From Hungatella hathewayi WAL-18680 (GTDB taxonomy: Bacteria; Bacillota; Clostridia; Lachnospirales; Lachnospiraceae): a DNA stretch of 64,000 bases. This document shows, in pieces, positions 25,999 through 33,399 of this stretch. A program made the position numbers and the translations under genes. Position 1 is the first letter of the stretch. The number at the start of each line of letters is the position of its first letter. The notes beneath the pieces are model-generated. The model searched no databases and was not told where the DNA came from. It saw nothing but the letters and a program-made list of their open reading frames with translations. Where the stretch lies: positions 385,798 to 449,797 of the forward strand of contig NZ_JH379029.1 of NCBI RefSeq assembly GCF_000235505.1. The letters run 5' to 3'.

Positions 25999-27506
25999 AA
26001 CTCATCATTGCGGATGACGAGCGTGTCATCCGCGAAACGATTTCTACGCTCATTGACTGGAAACAGTATGATATTCAACTGGCCGGATTGTGCAGCAATG
26101 GTCTGGAAGCCTACGATATGATTCTGGATGAATCTCCTGATATCGTCCTGACTGACATCAAGATGCCCGGGTTAAATGGACTGGAATTGATAAAAAAAGT
26201 ATCGGAGTCCGCTTTAAATCCGCAGTTTATTATTCTGTCCGGTTACGGGGAATTTGAATACGCAAAAAAGGCCATGAAATACGGCGTCAAACATTATCTG
26301 TTGAAGCCGTGCAATGAGCTTCAGATTATAGAAAGTATCAAAGATGTGGCAAAGACCTGCTATCAAAACATGATATCGTCCTACACAAAAGAAAATACCT
26401 TTCAGACGGCTGACAGTATGTGCCACCATGTCATGTTCAGTATTATTAACGATACGGTTTACCAGAACCGGCCGTACCCGGAAACCTTTCAGACTTATGA
26501 GCCATATATGGATTTCTATTTTACGGCTTATCACCTGTTTTATGTTTATTTTCTGGAACCTGACAGCCTTGAGGAGTACATCCGGCGTTTACGGGAATAC
26601 TGCGCCGACCGTTTTCCCATGGTGACCATACACGGCATTTACGTGACCAATACGCTGCTTCTGTTTTTTAAAGATTTTTCAGGCAGCTATCATGATTTTA
26701 TTGTTTTTCTCTCCTCCATGCAGCCGGCGGGGCAGCGTGTCTCACTGGAAATCGAGCACACCGGCTACAAAAATCTAAGTGCACTGCTCTGCACGGCTCT
26801 GGACAAGGCCAGACGCTATGGCATGATTTATTACATCAACCAGCTTCAAATACTCTCTTGCTGTAACTACAATTACATGATGGCGGAGTCCGAGAAAATG
26901 TATCAAGCCGTCATGGAGGGAAATGCAGCGGCTCTGGACTCCCTCATTGAACTGCTGTGCGGAATCAATGACCTACGTTTTTTGAAGCAGCTCACCAGCA
27001 GTCTGCTGCTGAAAATCACCACAAGCGATTCGTCTCTGTCCACCGTACAACTGACCGAATCTCTCCTGGCTATCAATCAAATGGATGACTTACAGGAATT
27101 GAAACTGGAGATGGTCGGTTATCTGCGAAAACTCCTGGCAGACCACCCGTCCCAAAGCGAAGTCAGCTCCATGACCCGGCAGATACTGAGCTATGTGGAT
27201 GAACATATTCAGAACCCCAATCTGACGCTGAAATACATCGCCGAGCAGTATCTGTTTATGAATACGGACTACGTCAGCAAAAAATTTCAAAAAGATACCG
27301 GTGTCCGCTTTTCTTCCTACTTGACCAGTGTCCGGCTTGAGAAAGCGAAGGAATTTCTGGCCTCCGGGGAAGCGGAAAAAATCGTGAACGTGGCCACCGC
27401 AGTAGGATGCGGCAATAACCCGCAATATTTTTCCAAATTATTTAAAAAGAATACGGGTATGACACCTAGCGCTTACGCGGCGATGATACATGGAAATAAA
27501 AATTGA
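25992..27506 (+). CDS. Response regulator with AraC-type DNA-binding domain, YesN type
   Basis: The 504-residue protein has a receiver domain (residues 1-120, phospho-acceptor Asp55 in VLTDIKMPGLNG, Lys in LLKPCN). A long middle region follows, and then a C-terminal AraC double helix-turn-helix (about 400-500, with LTLKYIAEQYLFMNTDYVSKKFQKDTG and VATAVGCGNNPQYFSKLFKKNTGMTPSAY). It is the partner of the kinase just upstream and a likely activator of the divergent binding-protein operon and of the GH105 gene that starts 31 bases after it. Confidence 0.93.
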   Translation: MLKLIIADDERVIRETISTLIDWKQYDIQLAGLCSNGLEAYDMILDESPDIVLTDIKMPGLNGLELIKKVSESALNPQFIILSGYGEFEYAKKAMKYGVKHYLLKPCNELQIIESIKDVAKTCYQNMISSYTKENTFQTADSMCHHVMFSIINDTVYQNRPYPETFQTYEPYMDFYFTAYHLFYVYFLEPDSLEEYIRRLREYCADRFPMVTIHGIYVTNTLLLFFKDFSGSYHDFIVFLSSMQPAGQRVSLEIEHTGYKNLSALLCTALDKARRYGMIYYINQLQILSCCNYNYMMAESEKMYQAVMEGNAAALDSLIELLCGINDLRFLKQLTSSLLLKITTSDSSLSTVQLTESLLAINQMDDLQELKLEMVGYLRKLLADHPSQSEVSSMTRQILSYVDEHIQNPNLTLKYIAEQYLFMNTDYVSKKFQKDTGVRFSSYLTSVRLEKAKEFLASGEAEKIVNVATAVGCGNNPQYFSKLFKKNTGMTPSAYAAMIHGNKN

Positions 27507-27537
27507 AAAATTGAGGACATGAATGGAGGAATATAGT

Positions 27538-28650
27538 ATGAACAATAACCAACTGCTGCCATACATCCATCTGGTCGTTGACCGGCTGATGAACTTAGGA
27601 GGCGCCGACTATGACAGCGACAAAGCAGCGTCCCCGGAGGACAAAAGCAAAGGGCTGATTGCCCGCGATTTCGGCATTGAGGAGTGGGACTGGCCCCAGG
27701 GAGTGGGACTGTATGGGTTGTTAAAACTTCAGAACTTTTATGGGGATGGGCGATATTTAGAATTTCTGAAAAACTGGTATGACAGCAATCTGAAGAAGGG
27801 ACTGCCGTCACGCAACATCAATACCACCGCGCCTTATCTGACCCTGGCATATCTGCTGGACGTTCTGGATAACCCGGAATATGAAGAGTTGTGCATCCGC
27901 CAGGCCCGGTGGCTGATGACGGAAATGCCCCGCACACCGGAAGGCGGCTTTCAACATGTAACCAGCGCCATCGGTGACAGAAACGGCGTCATCTTAAATG
28001 ACGGAGAACTGTGGATTGATACGCTGTTCATGGCCGTCCTGTTTCTGAACAAAATGGGTCAGCGCTGCGGAGAAAAGGAGTGGGTCAGCGAATCCATCCA
28101 CCAGGTTTTGCTTCACATTAAATATCTGTACGAGAAGAAAAACGGCCTGTTTTACCATGGCTTCAGTTTTCCTCTGAACAGCAACTTTGGAGGTATCTTC
28201 TGGTGCCGGGGAAATTCCTGGTTTACCGTTGGCATTATGGACTACTTAGAGACCTTTCAGGGCAGTCTGGATGTGGGGCTCTCGGCATATTTAGTGGATA
28301 CCTATAAGGCCCAGGTGCAGGCTTTAAAAGAACTTCAATCTCCCTCCGGACTCTGGCATACCGTTCTGACCGATCCGGCCAGCTATGAGGAGGTGTCCGG
28401 CTCCGCCGCCATTGCCGCTGGCATTCTGAAAGGGCTGAAGCTGGGGATTCTGGACGAAACCTATCGCCCCTGTGCTCAAAATGCCGTGGAAGCCATCTGC
28501 CGGAATATCGGCGAAGACGGCACCGTAAAAAATGTATCGGCAGGCACCGGTATGGGATATGACGCCCAGCACTACAAGGATATTGCCATTATGCCTATGG
28601 CCTACGGTCAATCCCTCGCCCTGCTGGCTCTCTGCGAGGCTTTAACCTAG
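27538..28650 (+). CDS. Glycoside hydrolase family 105 (unsaturated uronyl hydrolase, YteR-like)
   Basis: The 370-residue protein shows the GH88/GH105 (alpha/alpha)6-barrel pattern: WDWPQGVGLYGL, NDGELWIDTLFMAVLFL with the catalytic Asp, FWCRGNSWFTVGIMDYL, GLWHTVLTDP and EEVSGSAAIAAGILKG. Enzymes of this group remove the 4,5-unsaturated uronic acid from oligosaccharides made by polysaccharide lyases. There is no signal peptide, so it works on imported products. The start at 27538 follows ggaggaa; an in-frame ATG 15 bases earlier overlaps that site. It overlaps the convergent AraC gene by four bases. Confidence 0.88.
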   Translation: MNNNQLLPYIHLVVDRLMNLGGADYDSDKAASPEDKSKGLIARDFGIEEWDWPQGVGLYGLLKLQNFYGDGRYLEFLKNWYDSNLKKGLPSRNINTTAPYLTLAYLLDVLDNPEYEELCIRQARWLMTEMPRTPEGGFQHVTSAIGDRNGVILNDGELWIDTLFMAVLFLNKMGQRCGEKEWVSESIHQVLLHIKYLYEKKNGLFYHGFSFPLNSNFGGIFWCRGNSWFTVGIMDYLETFQGSLDVGLSAYLVDTYKAQVQALKELQSPSGLWHTVLTDPASYEEVSGSAAIAAGILKGLKLGILDETYRPCAQNAVEAICRNIGEDGTVKNVSAGTGMGYDAQHYKDIAIMPMAYGQSLALLALCEALT

Positions 28651-29504
28651 CTGTTTTTCATTCTTTTTTTGTATTTCAGCGGCGTGTCATCCGTGTACTT
28701 TTTAAAGACCCGCTCAAAATAAGTGATGCTTTCAAAGCCCAGAATCTCCGCTATCTCCGTGATGGAATAGCCGCTGTGTATCAAAAGATTCTGGGCTTTT
28801 TTAATGCGGGCTACATTCATATACTCATTGACGGTGAAACCGGTCACCTCTCTGAATATCCGCGTCAGATAGGATTTACTGATATAAAAACGTTTTGCCA
28901 GCTCCTCCAGCCCTTCTTTTGTCTCCGGGCAGCTGAGGAGATAGTCGGCCACCTCATGGACTTTTTGATACTTTGCCGTCCGGGCTTTCTGGTTTTCCTT
29001 CACAAATGCCGTGCTTTTTTTATAACGTGAAAGAGTGATAAAAAGTTCTATCAGTTTTAAATAGACCATCTGCTCTCCGTATTTCTGCCGCTTATGAATC
29101 TCATCCTTCATCGTTAAAAGCAGGTTTTCGACCGTTTTACTGTCACCTTCCGTCAAGCTGATAATCTGGTCGCTCCGCTCATAGAATTCCTCAATGCTCA
29201 ATAGCCCGTTGGCCCGGAGTACAGGATTGTAGACTTCGCTCCGCATCTGGAGAAGAATCCGGTTGTGGTAAGAACTGCCCGCCATGCTGGTCTTGTGAAT
29301 CTGGTCCCGCTTAATCAAGACCACATCCCCGCTCTTCACGAGATAGGTCTCTTTGTCAATGAAATAGTACCGCTCTCCTTCTTTCAGAAAATAAAGCTCG
29401 TAGGTCTCATGAAAATGACGGGTCGTCATGGAATACTCAAAATCCCGTACAACCTGCTCCACCTCCAGTCCTTGGATTGCCTCCCGGAAAACAACACGCT
29501 CCAT
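28647..29504 (-). CDS. AraC-family regulator with N-terminal cupin
   Basis: The protein of about 285 residues combines an N-terminal sugar-sensing cupin (TTRHFHETYELYFLKEGERYYF, residues 25-90) with a C-terminal AraC helix-turn-helix pair (about 185-283: LAKRFYISKSYLTRIFREVTG and ITEIAEILGFESITYFERVFKKYTDDTPL). It starts at 29504 after ggggaga. It is divergent from the GH4 gene, which it probably activates, and convergent with the GH105 gene. Confidence 0.9.
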   Translation of the reverse strand: MERVVFREAIQGLEVEQVVRDFEYSMTTRHFHETYELYFLKEGERYYFIDKETYLVKSGDVVLIKRDQIHKTSMAGSSYHNRILLQMRSEVYNPVLRANGLLSIEEFYERSDQIISLTEGDSKTVENLLLTMKDEIHKRQKYGEQMVYLKLIELFITLSRYKKSTAFVKENQKARTAKYQKVHEVADYLLSCPETKEGLEELAKRFYISKSYLTRIFREVTGFTVNEYMNVARIKKAQNLLIHSGYSITEIAEILGFESITYFERVFKKYTDDTPLKYKKRMKNS

Positions 29505-29665
29505 TTGCCTCTCCCCTTTTATCTGCTTTGTAGCCAAAAGTATGATTTTTTGAAAAATATGTGTGATTCTACGAGATTATAATACTATATTGTTGTAATA
29601 TGTCAAGTAGAAGCAGTTATAGCAGGTACCGTAATTTTAATATAACATAACGAGGAGGAATTATC

Positions 29666-31066
29666 ATGAATTATGCATCCAACAAAGTAAGTGATGTACA
29701 GATTGCCTACATAGGCGGCGGGTCCAGAGGATGGGCGTGGACCTTTATGACAGATTTATCTATGGACCCGTCCATCAGCGGAACCATCCGTCTCTATGAC
29801 ATTGACGAAGCGGCCGCAAAGAATAATGAAATCATCGGAAACCATCTGACAGAGCGGCCGGATACTTCGGGAAAATGGGCTTACACCACCTGCAAGTCTT
29901 TAGAAGAAGCGCTGACCGGCTGTGACTTCGTGGTGATTTCCATTTTGCCTGGAACCTTTGACGAGATGGCCTCCGACGTCCATCTTCCGGAGCGCCTGGG
30001 TATCTATCAGTCCGTAGGCGATACGGCGGGACCGGGCGGCATTGTGCGGGCCCTGCGGACCATTCCCATGTTTGTGGAGATTGCAAAGGCCATCAAAGCC
30101 TATTGCCCTGACAGCTGGGTCATCAACTATACCAACCCGATGACACTGTGCGTGAAAACTCTGTACCACGTCTTTCCTGAAATCAAGGCATTTGGCTGCT
30201 GCCATGAAGTCTTTGGCACACAGAAGGTTTTGAAAGGCATCTGCGAGGAGACCTTCGGTCTGGAAGAGATTGACCGCCATGATATCTTTGTCAATGTTTT
30301 AGGTATCAACCACTTCACCTGGTTTGACCAGGCGTCCTACAAGGGATATGATTTATTTCCGGTATACCGGGATTATATTGAAAAACATTACGAGGACGGC
30401 TACGACGAGCCAGACAAGAACTGGGCCAATGCCTGTTTCGACTGCCGGCACCGGGTAAAATTTGATCTATTCAACCGCTTCGGCCTGATTGCCGCCGCCG
30501 GGGACCGCCATCTGGCCGAGTTTATGCCAGGCACCGAGTATTTAAAAGACCCCAAGACCGTGGCAGACTGGAATTTCGCTCTGACCACCGTTGACTGGCG
30601 AAAGGAAGATTTACAGAACCGTCTGGACAGAAGCCACCGCCTGTCCTCCGGCCAGGAAGAGATTGAATTACAACCATCCGGTGAAGAAGGCATCCTGCTC
30701 ATCAAAGCGCTCTGCGGCCTGGAACGCGTTGTCAGCAATGTCAACATCCCAAACAACAGCCTGCAAATTCCCAACCTCCCCGCCAGCGCCGTGGTAGAAA
30801 CCAACGCCGTATTCAGCCGCGACTCCATCAAACCGCTGATTGCAGGGACAGTACCGGACAACATTCTCAACCTCATCACACCACACGTGGAAAACCACGA
30901 GACGGTGCTGAAAGCCGCCCTCACCTGCGACCGCGAGCTGGTTTACAAAGCATTTTCCAACGATCCTCTAGTGAAGGGACGCGCCAGTGAGGCGGATATC
31001 AAAAAACTGGCCGATGATATGATTACCAATACTATGGCTTATCTTCCTGAGGGATGGAAACAGTAA
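29666..31066 (+). CDS. Glycoside hydrolase family 4 enzyme, probable alpha-galacturonidase (LplD-like)
   Basis: The 466-residue protein has an N-terminal dinucleotide fold (IAYIGGGSRGW, residues 12-22), WVINYTNPM near 152 and the metal-binding CCHE near 175. These are GH4 hallmarks: NAD+ and Mn2+-dependent hydrolysis through a 3-keto intermediate. Among GH4 members the GCCHEVFGTQ context and partner genes recall LplD, which removes galacturonic acid, but alpha-glucosidase or alpha-galactosidase activity cannot be excluded. It has a gaggagg site and acts in the cytoplasm. Its terminator is shared with the convergent helicase gene. Confidence 0.85.
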   Translation: MNYASNKVSDVQIAYIGGGSRGWAWTFMTDLSMDPSISGTIRLYDIDEAAAKNNEIIGNHLTERPDTSGKWAYTTCKSLEEALTGCDFVVISILPGTFDEMASDVHLPERLGIYQSVGDTAGPGGIVRALRTIPMFVEIAKAIKAYCPDSWVINYTNPMTLCVKTLYHVFPEIKAFGCCHEVFGTQKVLKGICEETFGLEEIDRHDIFVNVLGINHFTWFDQASYKGYDLFPVYRDYIEKHYEDGYDEPDKNWANACFDCRHRVKFDLFNRFGLIAAAGDRHLAEFMPGTEYLKDPKTVADWNFALTTVDWRKEDLQNRLDRSHRLSSGQEEIELQPSGEEGILLIKALCGLERVVSNVNIPNNSLQIPNLPASAVVETNAVFSRDSIKPLIAGTVPDNILNLITPHVENHETVLKAALTCDRELVYKAFSNDPLVKGRASEADIKKLADDMITNTMAYLPEGWKQ

Positions 31067-31087
31067 ATTATAAAACAAGCAATTAAA

Positions 31088-31142
31088 AAAGCACTGGGGA
31101 ACAGTATCACAGGTTTTCAATCCTGTTGTTCTTCAGTGCTTT
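31088..31142. terminator. Bidirectional terminator between GH4 and the RNA helicase
   Basis: Arms aaagcactg (31088-31096) and cagtgcttt (31134-31142) enclose a second hairpin (acagg...cctgt). A run of As precedes and Ts follow, so it can stop both convergent genes. Confidence 0.75.
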
Positions 31143-31200
31143 CTTATGTCATTGTTTTATTCTAACGTCATCTTACTCCACAGCCAGTTTTTTCAATGAC

Positions 31201-32892
31201 TTATCTTCCCTTACCGTTGGCCTTCTCCATATGAACGCTCTTACCTTTGATTTTCACGTTCTTCATCACATCCAGAATAGCGTCGGCATTTTCCCTCGGT
31301 ACTTCCACGAAAGTGTACTTATCGTACATATCAATGCTTCCAACCATCTTGCCTGGCATGCCGGACTCACCTGCGATGGCGCCCAGGATATCGCCGGGGC
31401 GTACATTCTGGTTCTTTCCGATATTGATGAACAGCCGGGCCATATCGTCACGGCCGCCGTCGCGTCCACTGTCTCTGCGGCCGCTGTTTCCACGTCCGCC
31501 GCTCCGGCCTCCGCGTCCACCGTCTCTGCCGCCATAACCGTAGTTATCCAAATCATCCAGAGAGCGGGCGGTTCTGCCGTTCTCGATAATGTCCTCGTTG
31601 TCCTCTCCCATACTCATCTTCAGCAGGGCCGCCGCCAAATCCATGGAAGTGTAATCTTCCTCCAGCAGCTTCTTCTCAATCAGGTTCACCATCTCGCTCA
31701 AATCATTGTCATTGATGATATCGGCAACCTGCTCCAGAATCTTGTCGACCTTGATAGCCGTGATATCATTCAGCGACGGAATCGGCTGCGGCACAATCTT
31801 GGTCTTGCAGTATCTCTGGATATCGCGAAGTTTATAAACCTCTTTCCCGACCACGAAGCTGAACGCGATTCCTTCACGGCCCGCACGGCCGGTACGGCCG
31901 ATTCTGTGAACATAGTACTCGTCATCCTGTGGAATGTCATAGTTAAATACCGCTTCCACATCATCCACGTCGATTCCGCGGGCCGCCACGTCCGTGGCTA
32001 CCAGAATCTCTGTCTTTCCGTTTCTAAAGCTGTTCATAACCCGGTCACGCTGGATCTGCTTCAAGTCTCCATGAAGACCTTCTGCAAAATACCCGCGTCC
32101 CTGAAGCTCCTGCACCAGCTCGTCTACCTGTCTCTTAGTATTGCAGAATGCCACGGACAGCTTCGGCGCGTACAAGTCAAGCAGACGGCACATTACCTCC
32201 AGCTTGGTCTTCGGCTTTACTTCATAGTAATACTGTGTCACCTTCGGCACGGTCAGTTCTTTCTTGACTACCTTGACAATCACAGGATTCTTCTGGAATT
32301 TCTTGGCGATATCCTGGATGGCTGACGGCATGGTCGCGGAGAACATCACGGTCTGACGCTCCTCCGGCAGCTGGCTTAAGATGGTCTCCATATCTTCCAG
32401 GAATCCCATGTTCAGCATCTCATCCGCCTCGTCCATGATAACGGTGTGCACACCGTCACATTTGATTGTTTTTCGTCTCATATGGTCCATGACACGTCCC
32501 GGCGTACCGATGACAATCTGGGTGCCATCCTTCAGAGAACGAATCTGTTTTACAATATCCTGTCCTCCGTAGATGGGGACCACTTTCACCCCATGCATAT
32601 ATTTAGCAAGTTTACGCACTTCCTCTGCTACCTGAATCGCCAGTTCCCTGGTAGGGCAGAGTGCGATTGCCTGCAGCTTTTTCTTCTTCGGGTCTATCTT
32701 CTGAAGTAACGGAATTCCAAATGCCGCTGTCTTGCCGGTTCCCGTCTGCGCCTGTCCTATAATGTCCATTCCCTCTAACTGGGTTGGAATTGCCTGCGCC
32801 TGAATCGGTGAAGCCGCCTCAAATCCCATGTCCGTCACTGCACGGAGTATCCGCTCATCTAACTGTAAATCTTCGAATCTAACTGTTTCCAT
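31201..32892 (-). CDS. DEAD-box ATP-dependent RNA helicase (CshA/DbpA type)
   Basis: The 563-residue protein has a Q motif, Walker A AQTGTGKT (48-55), DEAD (154-157), SAT (185-187) and HRIGRTGRAGR, covering both RecA-like domains. An Arg/Gly-rich linker (about 450-485) then leads into a C-terminal DbpA-type RNA-binding domain. It unwinds structured RNA, typically in ribosome assembly or mRNA decay, often in the cold. The gene stands alone with a structured leader of about 170 bases that includes a terminator-like hairpin. Confidence 0.95.
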   Translation of the reverse strand: METVRFEDLQLDERILRAVTDMGFEAASPIQAQAIPTQLEGMDIIGQAQTGTGKTAAFGIPLLQKIDPKKKKLQAIALCPTRELAIQVAEEVRKLAKYMHGVKVVPIYGGQDIVKQIRSLKDGTQIVIGTPGRVMDHMRRKTIKCDGVHTVIMDEADEMLNMGFLEDMETILSQLPEERQTVMFSATMPSAIQDIAKKFQKNPVIVKVVKKELTVPKVTQYYYEVKPKTKLEVMCRLLDLYAPKLSVAFCNTKRQVDELVQELQGRGYFAEGLHGDLKQIQRDRVMNSFRNGKTEILVATDVAARGIDVDDVEAVFNYDIPQDDEYYVHRIGRTGRAGREGIAFSFVVGKEVYKLRDIQRYCKTKIVPQPIPSLNDITAIKVDKILEQVADIINDNDLSEMVNLIEKKLLEEDYTSMDLAAALLKMSMGEDNEDIIENGRTARSLDDLDNYGYGGRDGGRGGRSGGRGNSGRRDSGRDGGRDDMARLFINIGKNQNVRPGDILGAIAGESGMPGKMVGSIDMYDKYTFVEVPRENADAILDVMKNVKIKGKSVHMEKANGKGR

Positions 32893-33012
32893 ATTTTATT
32901 AATTTCCTTTCCCACGCCTTCTTCCGCTTTTCAAAAGCAATAAGGCCGCTAACAGATGTCCCCCGACATCCACACACCCGCTGTATCGGAGACACCCTCT
33001 GTCTTATCCGAC

Positions 33013-33056
33013 AAAAAACGAGAACATTCAAGATAGACCCTGAATCTTCTCGTTTT
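33013..33056 (-). terminator. Terminator-like hairpin in the helicase leader (possible attenuator)
   Basis: On the minus strand aaaacgagaa (33056-33047 side) pairs with ttctcgtttt (33024-33015), continued by attca/tgaat, and is followed by a T run at 33018-33013. It lies a few bases after the predicted transcript start and about 120 bases before the coding start. Further hairpins follow towards the gene (tcgga/tccga, and gatgtc/gacatc with a gggg loop). Confidence 0.65.
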
Positions 33057-33068
33057 ACACAGGAACTA

Positions 33069-33097
33069 AGTATATCAGATTTCGTGACAGCTGTCAA
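33069..33097 (-). promoter_or_regulatory. Promoter of the DEAD-box helicase
   Basis: On the minus strand TTGACA (33097-33092) and TATACT (33074-33069) are separated by 17 bases. It is back to back with the promoter of the small toxin-like gene. Confidence 0.8.
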
Positions 33098-33113
33098 GGT
33101 TGCAAATATGGCA

Positions 33114-33142
33114 TAGACACTCTCATTCTAATACGATATAAT
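33114..33142 (+). promoter_or_regulatory. Promoter of the toxin-like small gene
   Basis: TAGACA (33114-33119), one mismatch from consensus, and TATAAT (33137-33142) are separated by exactly 17 bases. Transcription should begin near 33149, giving a leader of about 38 bases. Confidence 0.8.
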
Positions 33143-33180
33143 AAATATGCTGTCGACTCTTTCCAGCAGGAAGGAGGTGG

Positions 33181-33220
33181 ACTCCTGTGGAATACATATT
33201 AAGTTTTTCAGTTTCGGTTA
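33181..33220 (+). repeat. Left direct repeat (DRa-like) covering the toxin start codon
   Basis: This copy contains gtggaatacatatt (33187-33200), which includes the GTG start, and tttcggtta (33212-33220). The same two blocks recur at 33329-33363. The arrangement copies the DRa/DRb design of the par locus of Enterococcus plasmid pAD1. Confidence 0.8.
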
Positions 33221-33282
33221 TGGCAGGTATCGTCGGTTACTATATCTGCAAGTGGTTAGACCGAAACCGTAAAGACAGCTAA
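33187..33282 (+). CDS. 31-residue membrane peptide, probable type I (Fst-like) toxin
   Basis: The frame GTG to TAA encodes 31 residues starting MEYILSFSVSVMAGI. It has one hydrophobic segment (about residues 3-20), then YYICKWLD and a charged tail (RNRKDS). Size, a single membrane span and the Trp-Leu-Asp before a charged tail resemble Fst toxins (33 residues), which damage membranes when overproduced; the Fst proline is absent. An aaggaggtgg site lies nine bases upstream, but aggag (33172-33176) can pair with ctcct (33182-33186) and hide it. Promoter, shared terminator, antisense promoter and direct repeats surround it. Toxicity is inferred. Confidence 0.75.
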   Translation: MEYILSFSVSVMAGIVGYYICKWLDRNRKDS

Positions 33283-33284
33283 CC

Positions 33285-33362
33285 CAAATGAAATCCCGTG
33301 TACTGCCATACACGGGATTTCGCTTTGTACTCAAGTGGAATACATATTTTTTCTTTTCGGTT
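33285..33362 (-). ncRNA. Predicted convergent antisense RNA antitoxin
   Basis: A consensus promoter at 33369-33397 fires leftwards, so a transcript of about 75-80 bases should start near 33362 and end at the shared hairpin. Its first part is the complement of the right direct repeat. Because of the repeat, that part can also pair in trans with bases 33187-33200 of the toxin message, which hold the start codon. Its 3' part is fully complementary to the toxin terminator. This matches the logic of RNA II in the par system. The RNA itself has not been seen here; ends are estimated. Confidence 0.7.
33291..33320. terminator. Bidirectional terminator shared by toxin and antisense RNAs
   Basis: Arms aaatcccgtgta (33291-33302) and tacacgggattt (33309-33320) form a 12-base perfect stem with loop ctgcca. 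A/T-rich flanks on both sides allow termination in either direction. Confidence 0.85.
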
Positions 33363-33363
33363 A
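33329..33363 (-). repeat. Right direct repeat (DRb-like), 5' end of the antisense RNA
   Basis: It repeats gtggaatacatatt (33335-33348) and tttcggtta (33355-33363) of the left copy, five bases shorter in the middle. It ends exactly where the antisense transcript is predicted to begin. Confidence 0.8.
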
Positions 33364-33368
33364 CTTTT

Positions 33369-33397
33369 ATTATACACTCTTAAGTGTGCAATGTCAA
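33369..33397 (-). promoter_or_regulatory. Promoter of the antisense RNA
   Basis: On the minus strand TTGACA (33397-33392), a 17-base spacer and TATAAT (33374-33369) form a perfect consensus promoter. It starts just past the stop of the response-regulator gene and points away from it, with no coding gene as its target. Confidence 0.85.
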
Positions 33398-33399
33398 CA

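Noticed and set aside
31126-32325. Plus-strand frame of 399 codons inside the helicase gene
   Set aside because: It lies opposite the complete DEAD-box gene and has repetitive Val/Ala/Ser stretches mirroring the Arg/Gly linker; no start site.
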